A DNA stretch of 64,000 nucleotides from CAVPMN01 sp963706425 (GCA_963706425.1 CAVPMN010000020.1:2147041-2211040); one strand, 5' to 3'; shown: positions 27,482-37,166, counted from the stretch's first letter. The notes: generated by a model not told the origin, from the letters alone. Translations and numbers: made by a program.

Positions 27482-28797
27482 ATGAGCAACCGCCGCAACA
27501 CCGAGCTCGGGCTGATCGTGCTGGCCATGGTCGTCACGGCCAGCGCCTATGTGCTGGCCAGCCTGGGAGCGGTGGCCGAGATCCCGGTCGACATCGGGCC
27601 GTTCCTCATCGTGCTGTTCGCGCTGCTCCTCGCCGCCCACCTCGCCGTGCGCCGCTACGCCCCCGACGCCGATCCCATCCTGTTGCCTCTGGTCGCCCTC
27701 TTGAACGGCTTGGGCTACGTCGTGATCACCGGCCTCGACGAGGGCCTGGCCGGCCTGCAGGCCACGTGGACCGCCGTGGGCGTGCTGGCGTTCGTCGCCA
27801 CGCTGGTCGTCGTGCGTCGCGCCCGGATGCTCGAGCGCTATCGCTACACGTTCCTGCTCGTCGGCCTGGTGCTGCTGGTCTTGCCCTTCGTCCCCGGCAT
27901 CGGCCGCACCATCAACGGAGCACGCATCTGGGTGAAGATCGGCCCGGTCAACTTCCAGCCGGGTGAGATCACCAAGATCGTGCTGGCGATCTTCATCGCC
28001 GCCTACCTCGTCGACAAACGCGAGCTGCTGCGCACGAGCACCCGCCGTATCGGCCCGCTCCAACTCCCCGATCCGAAATACCTCGGTCCGGTGCTGCTGG
28101 CGTGGGGCATCTCGCTCGTGGTGATGATCGCCCAACGCGATCTCGGGTCGTCGCTGCTCTTCTTCGCCCTGTTCGTCGTGCTGCTCTGGGTGGCCACCGA
28201 GCGAGCCGGCTGGCTGGTCGTCGGCGGTGCGCTGTTCGCGCTCGGCGCCTGGTTCGGCTTCGAGCAGTTCTCCCACGTGCAGGACCGGGTCGACATCTGG
28301 CTCGACCCCTGGGCCGACCCGTCGGGCAAGAGCTATCAGATCGTGCAGGCCGCCTTCGCCATGGCCTACGGCGGCGTGGTCGGCACCGGGCTGGGGTTGG
28401 GTGGCGATGTGCGCATCCCCTTCGCCGAGACCGACTTCATCTTCGCGGTCATCGCCGAGCAGCTCGGGCTGCTCGGCGCCACGCTCGTCATCGCCACGTT
28501 CGCTGCTCATCGTCGGATCGGGTCTGCGCATCGCCATCCGGGCCGACTACGCCTTCGACAAGCTGCTGGCCACCGGACTCACCACGCTCATCGGCCTGCA
28601 GGCCTTCATCATCATCGGCGGGGTCACCAGGGTGCTGCCGCTCACCGGCGTCACGCTTGCCGTTCGTCTCCTACGGCGGCTCGTCGCTGGTCGCCAACTA
28701 CGTGCTGCTGGCGCTGCTGCTGCGCATCTCCGATGAGACCACCCGCCGGCGCCAACCAGCGACGATCCAGGCCGATCCCGAGCGGGTCAGCTCGTGA
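27482..28797 (+). CDS. rodA: FtsW/RodA/SEDS glycosyltransferase (two frame breaks)
   Basis: A SEDS-family peptidoglycan polymerase with about ten membrane helices. Signature parts are visible in order: GRTINGARIWVKIG, QPGEITKIV, DLGSSLLFF, KSYQIVQAAFA, AETDFIFAVIAEQLG, LPFVSYGGSSL. Frame changes near 28500 (after IATF) and 28662 (before LPFVSYGG) both behave as one extra base; corrected length is about 437 residues. The stop overlaps the pbpA GTG (GTGA). Pairs with the downstream PBP as the RodA-PBP2 unit. Confidence 0.9.
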
Positions 28798-30274
28798 ACA
28801 CCCAGATCCGCCGCCTCGGCGTGGGCCTGCTGGCCTGCTACGTGGCGCTGTTCGCCATGCTCAACTGGGTGCAGGTCCTCCAAGCCGACACCTACAACGA
28901 CAACCCCCTCAACACCGCCCGCATCCGGCGCGACTTCAACCGCCCCCGTGGCTCGATCATCTCAGCCGACGGAGCGGTGCTCGCCACGTCGATCGACAAC
29001 CCCGACACCGAGTCGCAGTTCGAGCGCATCCGCACCTATCCCGAAGCCGACCTGTTCGCCCAGGTCACCGGCTACTTCTCCTTCTGGTACGGGTCGACGG
29101 GCGTCGAACGGGAGTACAACGCCGAGCTGTCGGGCCAGACCTTCGAACAGCAGCTCCGCGGCTTCGGCGACCTCTTCGTCGAGCAGGAGAACGTGGGTGA
29201 CGTCACGGTGTCGGTGCGCAAGGACCTGCAGGAGGTGGCACGCGACGCGCTCGGCGACCGCCAGGGATCGGTCGTCGCCCTCGACGTGAAGACCGGCGAG
29301 CTCCTGTCGTTCTGGAGCTATCCGTCGTTCGACCCCAACCTGTTGACGGCGCTCGACTTCGATCAGGTCGAGCAGGCGTGGGCCCTGCTCAACCTGGCCC
29401 CCGATCAGCCGTTGCGTGCCCACCAGTTCCAGGAGCGCTACTTCCCCGGCTCGACCTTCAAGGTGGTCACCGGCTCCACCGGCGTGCAGACGGGCAAGGT
29501 CACGCCTGAGCAGCCCGACTACCCGGTCGAGCGGTCGTGGACACCGCCGCAGACCAACGTGCCCATCAGCAACTTCGGGGGGTCGCTCTGCGGAGGCACG
29601 CTGTTCGAGATCCTGGCCCGGTCGTGCAACACCTCGTTCGCACGGATGGGCGTCGAGACCATCGGCCCCGACGACATGGTGGCGGGCGCGGAGGCGTTCG
29701 GGTTCAACGAGACACCACCGATCGACCTGCCGGGCGCGGTCTCGTCGGTGTTCCCCACCGACTTCACCCAGGACCTCCCGAAGCTGGCCCAGTCGTCCAT
29801 CGGTCAGAACGACGTGCAGGCCTCGCCGCTGCGAGATGGCGCTGGTCGCCGCCGGTGTCGCCAACGGTGGCCGGATCATGCGGCCCCACGTGATGGCCGA
29901 GATCCGCGACCCGCAGCAGGAGGTGGTCGAGCGGTTCGAGCCGAGCGTCTGGAAGGAGCCGCTCAGCGCGGAGCACGCCCTCACGATGCGCCAGGCCATG
30001 ATCGGGGTGGTCAACGACGGCACCGCGTCGGCGCTGGCCATTCCCGGCTACGAAGTCGGTGGCAAGACCGGCACCGCACAGCTCGGCACCGACCCCGCCG
30101 CGCTCGCACACGTGGATCATCGGCTTCGGTGGCCCGCCCGGAGATCCGCAGGTGGCGGTGGCCGCGGTGGTGCTCGACCAGCCGGGCGCCAGCGAGTTCA
30201 CCGGCGGCGCGGTCGCCGCGCCGGTGGCCCGGGCGGTGCTCGAAGCGGCGCTGCGGGTGAAGAACGGTGGCTGA
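28794..30274 (+). CDS. pbpA: Class B penicillin-binding protein (PbpA; two frame breaks)
   Basis: Transpeptidase partner of the SEDS protein. One N-terminal membrane helix, a dimerisation domain, then the catalytic set: PGSTFK (S-x-x-K), SCN (S-x-N) and KTGTAQ. Frame changes near 29833 (at ASPLQMALVAAGVAN) and near 30110 (before WIIGFGG) both act as one extra base; the end is 30274 and the corrected length about 492 residues. Overlap with ftsW shows coupled translation. Confidence 0.9.
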
Positions 30275-30314
30275 CGTTCGGCGTCCGAGGACGCTCGCCT
30301 AGGCTGAATCGGCC

Positions 30315-32145
30315 ATGTCCGACGCACCCAAGGGCCCCACGGTCTTCAACGAACGCTACGAGCTGCATCGCAAGCTCGCCCGCGGCGGTATGTCCGACGT
30401 CTACCTGGCCCGCGACCTGCTGCTCGACCGCCCGGTGGCGGTGAAGGTGCTGTTCCCCGAGTACGCCGCGCGACGAGGCGTTCGTCGAGCGGTTCCGTCG
30501 CGAAGCGCGGGCCGCCGCGAACCTCAACCACCCCAACGTGGTGGCGGTCTACGACTGGGGCCAGCAGTACGGCACCTACTTCATCGTCATGGAGTACGTC
30601 GAAGGGCGCAGCCTCTCCGACATCATCCGCAGCGAAGGGCCGCTGCATCCCACGCGGTCGGCCGAGGTCACCGCCGACGTGGCTGCGGCCCTGGCCTTCG
30701 CCCATCGCAACGGGGTGGTGCATCGCGACATCAAGCCGGGCAACATCCTCATCACCTCCACGGGCCAGGTGAAGGTGGCCGACTTCGGCATCGCTCAGGC
30801 GCTGTCGGCCGAGGCCACCCAGGCCAACCTCACCCAGGCCGGTGCGGTGATGGGCACGGCCACCTACTTCTCGCCCGAGCAGGCCCAGGGCAAGCCCATC
30901 GACCCGCGCAGCGACCTCTACTCGCTCGGTTGTGTCCTCTACGAGATGCTCACGACCCGTCCGCCGTTCAGCGGCGACACGCCGGTGGCCATCGCCTACC
31001 GCCATGTGCAGGACCAGCCCGAGCCGCCGCGCACGATCAACCCCAACGTGCCCGCCGGGCTCGAGGCCATCGACCTCAAGCTGCTCGCCAAGGACCCGGC
31101 CGACCGCTACCCCTCGGCGGAAGACCTGCGCACCGACCTGCGTCGCTTCCTCGACGGCAAGCCCGTCGCCGCGCTGGCGGCCGGCGGCGCGCTCGCGGCC
31201 GCCGCTGCGGGCGGCGTGGCCGGAGCCGCGCTGGCCGACGCCACCCAGGCCGTGCCGGCCACCCAGGTTGCAGGTGCGGCCGGCGGTGACGGCTACGACG
31301 GCCCGCCCACGGGGCCGCAACCCGACTACACCGCGCCCGGCGGGGCCCCCAAGAAGCGCAGCGGGGCCTTCGTGGCGGGCATGATCATCTTGCTGCTCGT
31401 GCTGGCCGCGGTGTTGGTGTTCCTCGGTCTGCAGCTCGGTCGCAGCGGCAGCGACGTCACCGTTCCCGACGTCACCCAACTGCCGGTGGCCGAGGCCACC
31501 GTGCGGCTCGAGGGCGAGGGCTTCGAGGTCGATGTGCGCGAGGAGCCCAACGCCGAGGTGGCCCCGGGCGTGGTGTTCGACCAGACCCCCGAGGGTGGCA
31601 GCAAGGCCGACGAAGGATCCACCGTGGTGCTGCGGGTGAGTGCCGGCCTGGGCAAGGCGCAGGTGCCCGACGTGGTGGGCAAGAGCGAGGCCGCGGCCCG
31701 GTCGTTGCTCGAGAACGCGGGCTTCGTGCCCGACATCAAGCCCCAGGAGGACGACAACGTGCCGGTGGGTGAGGTCATCTCGCAGAATCCTGCCGCCCGC
31801 GTCGAAGCCGAGAAGGGCTCAGTGGTCACGGTGCTGGTGTCGGCCGGTCCGGCGCCCGTGGTCGTGCCCCCCGTGGCGGGGCTCACGGTGGCCGAGGCGT
31901 CCAACGAGCTCGGGCGACTCGGCTTCACCGTGCGCCAGTCGGCCCAGTCGTCCACTTCGGTGCCGGCGGGCACGGTGATCTCGAGCGATCCAGCCGAAGG
32001 CACCGAAGCGCCCAAGGGGTCGGCGGTCACCCTCGTCGTGTCGTCGGGCCCGCCCGAGACCACCACGACCACCACATCCACCAGCACCACCACCTCGACC
32101 ACGTCGACCACCACCACCACGGCACCTGCCGCTGAAGCGGGCTGA
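30315..32145 (+). CDS. pknB: Ser/Thr protein kinase PknB with PASTA repeats (one frame break)
   Basis: Membrane kinase of about 609 residues. Cytoplasmic kinase domain: GGMSDVYLA glycine loop, VAVKVL lysine, HRDIKPGN catalytic loop, ADFGIA metal site, SPEQAQG. A Gly/Ala-rich linker and a single membrane helix near residue 355 lead to three extracellular PASTA repeats (TVPDVTQLPVAEA, QVPDVVGKSEAAA, VVPPVAGLTVAEA), then a Thr/Ser-rich tail. The frame changes once near 30475, like one extra base, between EYAA and DEAFVERF. PASTA binds muropeptides and lipid II in relatives. Confidence 0.93.
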
Positions 32146-32173
32146 CGCCCGGCCGCGCCGGGGGCCGGGTCAG
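32142..32173. terminator. Bidirectional hairpin between pknB and trpG
   Basis: CTGAC...CCGGCC pairs with GGCCGGGTCAG across a short loop, with a two-base bulge. It covers the stop codons of both converging genes (TGA of pknB and TCA of trpG). No clear U-run follows in either direction. A terminator for both is the likely role. Confidence 0.55.
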
Positions 32174-32754
32174 ACGGTGACGACGCGAGCGAGGAAGTTG
32201 CGCAGCAGGTCGTGTCCTGAAGCCGTGAGGATCGACTCGGGGTGGAACTGCACCCCCTCGATGTCGAACTCGCGGTGGCGCAGGCCCATGACGATGCCGT
32301 CGTCGGTTTCGGCCGTGATCTCGAGCACGTCGGGCACCGACTCGCGATCGACCACCAGCGAGTGGTAGCGGGTGGCCTCGAGGGGGTTGGGCAATCCCGC
32401 GAACACGCCGGTGTCGTGATGGCGGATCAGCGAGGTCTTGCCGTGCATCACCTGGGGCGCCCGCACCACGTCGCCGCCGAAGACCTGACCGATGCACTGG
32501 TGGCCGAGGCACACCCCGAACACCGGCCGCACGCCGGCGAATCGGCGGATGACCTCGTTGGAGAGCCCCGCGTCGTCGGGCCGGCCGGGCCCGGGCGAGA
32601 TCAAGATGGCGTCGGGCTCGAGGGCGATCAGCTCGTCGATCGTGAGGGCGTCGCTGCGGTGCACCACCGGGTCGGCACCGAGCTCGCCGAGGTACTGCAC
32701 GAGGTTGTAGACGAAGCTGTCGTAGTTGTCGAGGACGAGCACCCTGGCAGCCAT
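32170..32754 (-). CDS. trpG: Anthranilate/para-aminobenzoate synthase glutamine amidotransferase
   Basis: 194 residues, the class I glutamine amidotransferase domain: ILISPGPGRPDDAG oxyanion region, the nucleophile GVCLGHQC near residue 85, and EGVQFHPES with its catalytic histidine and glutamate near 170. Supplies ammonia to TrpE or PabB. Next to crgA and pknB as in Mycobacterium (trpG beside pknB). The partner subunit gene is not in the window, so trp and pab roles cannot be separated. Confidence 0.9.
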   Translation of the reverse strand: MAARVLVLDNYDSFVYNLVQYLGELGADPVVHRSDALTIDELIALEPDAILISPGPGRPDDAGLSNEVIRRFAGVRPVFGVCLGHQCIGQVFGGDVVRAPQVMHGKTSLIRHHDTGVFAGLPNPLEATRYHSLVVDRESVPDVLEITAETDDGIVMGLRHREFDIEGVQFHPESILTASGHDLLRNFLARVVTV

Positions 32755-32825
32755 GGCGCCCGCAGGCTACCGGAGGCGACCGTCCGCTCCGCCACCGACT
32801 TCGGTGGGCGATAGGATCCCCGATC

Positions 32826-33158
32826 GTGACGAACCCGAAACGACCGACGAAGCGCAGGGTCGAGGGCGGAGGTCGCGTCACGCCCAAGGGAGGCACCGCC
32901 CCCAAGCGCGCCGACGGCCCCGCCGGCGGCCCGGCCCCCGACCCGTCCAGCCGCTACACACCACCCGTGCCCCAGGCCTACGGCGAGAGCCCCCGCTGGG
33001 TGCCGATCCTGATGTTCACCCTCTTCGGCATCGGGATGCTCGTGATCTTCCTGCACTACGTCGACGTGCTGCTCCCCGGCGCCAGCAGCAACTGGTGGCT
33101 GATGGCCGGGCTCGGCGCCATCCTCGGCGGCATCATCACCGCCACGCAGTACCGCTGA
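32826..33158 (+). CDS. crgA: CrgA, division regulator
   Basis: 110 residues from GTG 32826. Hydrophilic N-terminal half with KRPTKRR, then two membrane helices near residues 60-80 and 90-108, the second ending the protein. RYTPPVP and SPRWVPILMF match CrgA, which recruits FtsI/PbpA and RodA to the septum. It completes the division cluster and runs away from trpG. Confidence 0.9.
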   Translation: MTNPKRPTKRRVEGGGRVTPKGGTAPKRADGPAGGPAPDPSSRYTPPVPQAYGESPRWVPILMFTLFGIGMLVIFLHYVDVLLPGASSNWWLMAGLGAILGGIITATQYR

Positions 33159-33204
33159 CCCACGTCTGGGCGCGCCCACCGGGCCGGTCCTCGGCGGCGG
33201 GTTC

Positions 33205-33219
33205 TCCACAGCCTGTGGA
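33205..33219. promoter_or_regulatory. TCCACA-N3-TGTGGA palindrome (site 1)
   Basis: TCCACAGCCTGTGGA, a perfect 6-bp inverted repeat with a 3-base spacer. The outer bases (TTC before, CGA after) make each half a near match to the actinobacterial DnaA box TTGTCCACA. It lies in the gap between crgA and the 33.4-kb gene. Confidence 0.5.
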
Positions 33220-33328
33220 CGATTTGGCGATCCCGAGCGCCTGAGGTGGCCGCGCCGTGCGGGAGATGGCAGCTGGGTCGCGGACAGGCGACGGCGAAGT
33301 TACGGCAATGTGACGCTCCCCAGGGCCG

Positions 33329-33343
33329 TCCACACGCTGTGGA
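33329..33343. promoter_or_regulatory. TCCACA-N3-TGTGGA palindrome (site 2)
   Basis: TCCACACGCTGTGGA, with the same half-sites and spacer length as site 1, 124 bp away. The downstream flank AAAA makes the reverse half TTTTCCACA, again one mismatch from a DnaA box. The 240-bp gap otherwise holds nothing I can name. Confidence 0.5.
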
Positions 33344-33397
33344 AAATGTGGCGCGTGTTGTCAGAGTCGACTGAAGCGGCTCGCGAGCCGTCGTCGG

Positions 33398-33778
33398 TCA
33401 CTCGATCGGCGCCACCAGGTCCATGTCCTCGGAGCAGTGTCGGGGCGGCTCGGGCTCCTCGGTGGGCGACACCGTCATCCGGGCCTCGGCGCCGCAGATC
33501 GAGCACCGGTAGGTGATCTTGACCTTGCGCAGCTCGCCCGCCGGCGGCGGCTCCGGGATGGGCCGGGCCATGCCGCCGAGCATGGCGATGCCGGCGCGCA
33601 GGATCAGGTAGACCGCGAGGGCGGTGACGGCGGTGTTGAGGATGGGGAAGCCCGCCAGCAGCGCCCCGACCGCCACCGCGACGGCCACACCCACCACCAC
33701 GGGGTGCTTCAGCTGGAAGCGCTCGTCCTGGCGCGTCGGACTCTGGCGGGAGGTCACCGCCACCAGTGTGGCGGCCAA
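33398..33778 (-). CDS. Membrane protein with C-terminal zinc-ribbon-like motif
   Basis: About 126 residues from a TTG at 33778; GTG at 33763 or 33757 are alternatives. Two membrane helices (VVVGVAVAVAVGALLAGF and VTALAVYLILRAGIAML) precede a cytoplasmic tail with YRCSICGAEARMTV and a later RHCSED, possible zinc ligands. No known family. It starts about 46 bp from the repeat that follows the thiolase gene, possibly in the same minus-strand transcript. Confidence 0.6.
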   Translation of the reverse strand: MAATLVAVTSRQSPTRQDERFQLKHPVVVGVAVAVAVGALLAGFPILNTAVTALAVYLILRAGIAMLGGMARPIPEPPPAGELRKVKITYRCSICGAEARMTVSPTEEPEPPRHCSEDMDLVAPIE

Positions 33779-33823
33779 CCGCCCGGCTCCCCACCGACCC
33801 GACGTCTACCTCGCCCCAAAACG

Positions 33824-33876
33824 CCGAACTGGTCACCCAGAACACCGAAATACGGCGTTTCAGGTGACCAGTTCGG
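33824..33876 (-). repeat. Hairpin repeat downstream of thiolase (copy 1)
   Basis: Perfect 14-bp inverted repeat: CCGAACTGGTCACC at 33824-33837 and its complement at 33863-33876, with an inner imperfect stem AACaCCG/CGGcGTT. Read on the minus strand, its sequence matches the element at 37118-37170 along its whole length. It begins 22 bases after the thiolase stop codon. Likely a terminator or member of a dispersed palindromic repeat family. Confidence 0.75.
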
Positions 33877-33898
33877 GAGTTGTCGTGTTCAGTGAGGG

Positions 33899-35092
33899 CT
33901 AGCCGAGGCGTTCGATGATCGTCGCGTTGGCCATGCCGCCGCCCTCGCACATCGTCTGCAGGCCGTAGCGGCCGCCGGTGCGCTCGAGCTCGTTGAGCAG
34001 GGTGGCGAGCAGCTTGGTGCCCGAGCACCCGAGCGGGTGGCCGAGGGCGATGGCGCCGCCGTTGACGTTCACCTTGCTCATGTCGGGGTGCAGTTCCTTC
34101 TCCCACGCCAGCACGACCGAGGCGAAGGCCTCGTTGATCTCGGTGAGGTCGATGTCGTCCATCGACAGGCCCGACTTCTCGAGGGCCTTCTGCGTGGCGG
34201 GGATCGGACCGGTGAGCATCATGATCGGGTCGACGCCGGCGAGGGCGAAGGTGTGGAAGCGGGCCCGCGGGGTGAGCCCGAGTGCCTTGGCCTTCTCTTC
34301 GCTCATGATCAGCGCAGCGGAGGCGCCATCGGTGATCTGCGACGAGTTGCCCGCCGTGACCCGACCGTCTTCTTTGAACGCGGGCTTGAGCTGAGCCAGC
34401 TTCTCGATGCTGGTGTCGCGGATGCCCTCGTCGCTGGTGACGATCTCGTCGCTGGCGATCAGCTCGCCGGTCTCCTTGTCGCGAGGCTTGGCCGCAACCG
34501 GGATGATCTCGTTGTCGAAGCGGCCCTCGTCGCGGGCCCGGGCGGCGCGCTGCTGGCTCTGGAGGGCGAACGCGTCGAGGTCTTCGCGAGACAGGTTCCA
34601 CTTGTCGGCGATCATCTCGGCGGAGATGCCCTGGGGGACCAGGCCGCCGCGCTCGGCGTAGCGCAAGCCCATCGAGTCGCCGAAGGGGAAGCCGACGTTC
34701 TGCACCATGGCCGAGGCGCCCATGGGCACGAGGCTCATGACCTCGACCCCGGCGGCGACCACGACGTCGTAGGCGCCGGCGATCACGCCCTGAGCGGCGA
34801 AGTGAGCCGACTGCTGCGACGAACCGCACTGGCGGTCGACCGTGGTGGCGGGCACCTCTTCGGGCCAGCCGGCGCCGAGCACCGCGTTGCGCCCGATGTT
34901 GAGCGACTGAGCACCGACCTGCATGACGCAGCCCATGATCACGTCCTCGACGAGGGCCGGGTCGATGTCGTTGCGCTCGACCAGCGCTTTGAGGCACTCG
35001 GCAGCCAGGTCGGCGGGATGCCAACCGGAGAGCTTGCCGTTGCGCTTTCCACCTGCGGTGCGTACTGCGTCGACGATGACTGCCGTCGCCAT
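33899..35092 (-). CDS. Acetyl-CoA C-acyltransferase (thiolase)
   Basis: 397 residues. Active-site cysteine in VDRQCGSSQQ near residue 88; the GHP of ALGHPLGCSG near 350 and CEGGGMANA near 385 complete the set of thiolase I/II. Biosynthetic and degradative thiolases cannot be separated by sequence alone; the neighbouring long-chain acyl-CoA ligase supports beta-oxidation. It is transcribed away from that ligase and is probably controlled by the palindrome at 35116. Confidence 0.93.
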   Translation of the reverse strand: MATAVIVDAVRTAGGKRNGKLSGWHPADLAAECLKALVERNDIDPALVEDVIMGCVMQVGAQSLNIGRNAVLGAGWPEEVPATTVDRQCGSSQQSAHFAAQGVIAGAYDVVVAAGVEVMSLVPMGASAMVQNVGFPFGDSMGLRYAERGGLVPQGISAEMIADKWNLSREDLDAFALQSQQRAARARDEGRFDNEIIPVAAKPRDKETGELIASDEIVTSDEGIRDTSIEKLAQLKPAFKEDGRVTAGNSSQITDGASAALIMSEEKAKALGLTPRARFHTFALAGVDPIMMLTGPIPATQKALEKSGLSMDDIDLTEINEAFASVVLAWEKELHPDMSKVNVNGGAIALGHPLGCSGTKLLATLLNELERTGGRYGLQTMCEGGGMANATIIERLG

Positions 35093-35115
35093 GATTCGGA
35101 TCCTCTCGTGCGGAA

Positions 35116-35135
35116 ACTAGACCGTTCGGTCAAGT
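35116..35135. promoter_or_regulatory. Palindromic operator upstream of thiolase
   Basis: ACTAGACCGTTCGGTCAAGT is a 20-base palindrome with one mismatched pair. It lies 24-43 bases upstream of the thiolase ATG in the 191-bp region shared with the acyl-CoA ligase. Its form (GACCG-N2-CGGTC core) fits a TetR-type regulator of lipid genes. The ligand is unknown. Confidence 0.6.
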
Positions 35136-35283
35136 CTGCCGGTTTGGGTCCGGGGGGCGCAACCTGCGCAGCCGGCGCATGCCGGAGGCGACCCGCGCGC
35201 GCGTCTCGTCGGCCCGCGTGGGCAACCGATTCGTCGCGCGGGCAGACTGGTGACGTCCGACACCGGCCGACCAGGGGGTTCCG

Positions 35284-37098
35284 ATGGGCTACACGAGCGA
35301 CGACCTGATGCAGATGGTCGACGGCGACACGGTGCCGAGCCGCTTTCTTCGCACCTGCGCCGCGCATCCCGACCGGGTGGCGCTGCGGTGGCGCAACGAC
35401 GACGACTCCTGGGGCGAGTGGACCTTTCGCGACTACGCCGAGCGGGTGGCCGCGGTGGTCACGGGCTATCGGGCGCTCGGCCTCGAGCCCGGCCAGCGCA
35501 TCGTGTTGATGATGCGCAACACCCCCGAGTTCCACGTGCTCGACATGGCGGCCTACTTCTGCGGGGCCACGTCGGTGTCGATCTACAACAGCTCGTCCCC
35601 CGAGCAGATCGAGTATCTGGCCGGCCACTGCGAGGCCCTGTTCGGCGTGGTCGAGGACCTCGGCTTCCTCGAGCGCTTCTTGAAGGTGCGCTCGGAGCTG
35701 CCCGATCTGAAGCACCTGGGCATCGTGCGCGATCCGCAGGGTTTGGCCCCGGACGACGTGTTCACCTACGACTCGCTGATGGAGTACGACCCCGCCGATC
35801 TCGAGTCGGCGGCGGCGCACTGCGAGCCCGATCAGCTGGCCACGATGATCTACACGTCCGGCACCACCGGTCCGCCAAAGGGCGTCATGCTGACCCATCG
35901 CAACGTGTGCTGGACCACCGAGAGTCTGCGGCTGTCGATGGAATGGGAGTACTCCGACCTCGTCGGCAAGCGGGTCGTGTCCTATCTGCCCATGGCCCAC
36001 ATCGCCGAGCGCATGACCAGCCACTACATGGGCGTGGCCGGCGCGTACGAGGTCACCTGTTGCCCCGACCCCTCGCAGATCGCCGACTACGCCCGCGAGG
36101 TGCGGCCCAATCTCATGTTCGGCGTGCCCCGCGTATGGGAGAAGGTCTACGCCGCGGTGCAGGCGGCGCTCGGTGCCGACCCTGAGAAGGCCCAGCAGTT
36201 CGCCGACGCCATCGCCACGGCCAAGCCCATCGTGCAGCGCATGGCCTGGGGCGAGGCCACCGACGAGGACATCGCCACCTACGAGTTCCTCGACGAGGTG
36301 GCCTTCAAGGGTGTGCGCCAGCTCGTGGGGCTCGACGCCTGCGAGCTCGCCATCACCGGCGCCGCACCCATCCCGGTCGAGGTGCTCGAGTGGTATCGGG
36401 CCATCGGCGTGCCGATGACCGAGATCTACGGCATGTCCGAGTCGAGTGGTCCGATGACCTACGCCGCGAAACGCATCAAGCCGGGCACGGTCGGCCCGGC
36501 CATTCCGGGTTGCGAGGTCAAGCTGGCCGACGACGGCGAGGTGGTGTGCCGCGGGGGCAACGTGTTCGTCGGCTACTTCAAGGAGCCGGAGAAGACCGCC
36601 GACACGCTCGACGACGAGGGTTGGCTGCATTCGGGTGACATCGGCGAGGTCGACGACGACGGCTACTTCAAGATCGTCGATCGCAAGAAGGAGCTCATCA
36701 TCACGGCGGGCGGCAAGAACATCAGCCCCGCCAACCTCGAAGCAGCCCTGAAGACCATCCCGCTCGTGGGGCAGGCGGCGGCCATCGGCGATCGCCGGCC
36801 CTTCGTGGCCGCGCTCGTCACCCTCGATCCCGACGTGGCGCCGGTGTGGGCGAAGCAGCACGACATCGACTACGACTCGCTGCACGACCTGGCCCGCGAT
36901 CCGGCGGTCATCGAAGCGATCGAGCGGGGATTGAAGGATGTAATGGCCCAGTTCAACCAGGCCGAGCGGGTCAAGAAGGTCACGATCCTCGGCGAGGAGT
37001 GGCTCCCCGACAGCGACGTGCTCACCCCGACGTCGAAGCTCAAGCGGCGCGGCATCCTCGCTCGCTACAACGACGTCATCGAGGACATCTACGCCTGA
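35284..37098 (+). CDS. Long-chain acyl-CoA synthetase (AMP-forming)
   Basis: 604 residues, cytoplasmic. ATP/AMP motifs: YTSGTTGPPKG near residue 195, ITGAAPIPVEV and IYGMSESSG, then GWLHSGDIG and DRKKELI leading to the catalytic lysine region GGKNISP. A GGGGGT-like ribosome site precedes the ATG by 8 bases. It activates medium or long fatty acids as CoA thioesters in front of beta-oxidation or lipid synthesis; length and motif order resemble the FadD15-type ligases. The control region is shared with thiolase. Confidence 0.92.
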   Translation: MGYTSDDLMQMVDGDTVPSRFLRTCAAHPDRVALRWRNDDDSWGEWTFRDYAERVAAVVTGYRALGLEPGQRIVLMMRNTPEFHVLDMAAYFCGATSVSIYNSSSPEQIEYLAGHCEALFGVVEDLGFLERFLKVRSELPDLKHLGIVRDPQGLAPDDVFTYDSLMEYDPADLESAAAHCEPDQLATMIYTSGTTGPPKGVMLTHRNVCWTTESLRLSMEWEYSDLVGKRVVSYLPMAHIAERMTSHYMGVAGAYEVTCCPDPSQIADYAREVRPNLMFGVPRVWEKVYAAVQAALGADPEKAQQFADAIATAKPIVQRMAWGEATDEDIATYEFLDEVAFKGVRQLVGLDACELAITGAAPIPVEVLEWYRAIGVPMTEIYGMSESSGPMTYAAKRIKPGTVGPAIPGCEVKLADDGEVVCRGGNVFVGYFKEPEKTADTLDDEGWLHSGDIGEVDDDGYFKIVDRKKELIITAGGKNISPANLEAALKTIPLVGQAAAIGDRRPFVAALVTLDPDVAPVWAKQHDIDYDSLHDLARDPAVIEAIERGLKDVMAQFNQAERVKKVTILGEEWLPDSDVLTPTSKLKRRGILARYNDVIEDIYA

Positions 37099-37117
37099 CC
37101 GGTCTGCTCACCACCCT

Positions 37118-37166
37118 GAACTGGTCACGCCAAACGCCGGATTCCGGTGCCCTGGGTGACCAGTTC
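37118..37166 (+). repeat. Hairpin repeat downstream of acyl-CoA synthetase (copy 2)
   Basis: GAACTGGTCAC at 37118-37128 pairs with GTGACCAGTTC at 37156-37166; the inner stem is CGCCGG/CCGGTG. The element starts 20 bases after the ligase stop, in the same orientation and spacing relative to its gene as copy 1 has to thiolase. Confidence 0.72.

Noticed and set aside
28480..30480. Programmed +1 frameshifting in ftsW, pbpA and pknB
   Set aside because: The break sites share no slippery sequence or stop context, and the same +1 type occurs in unrelated genes throughout the window. Sequencing or assembly insertion is simpler.
33160..33397. oriC between crgA and the next gene
   Set aside because: Only four DnaA-like half sites, no AT-rich unwinding element, and no dnaA, dnaN or rpmH nearby. 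Kept as regulatory palindromes only.
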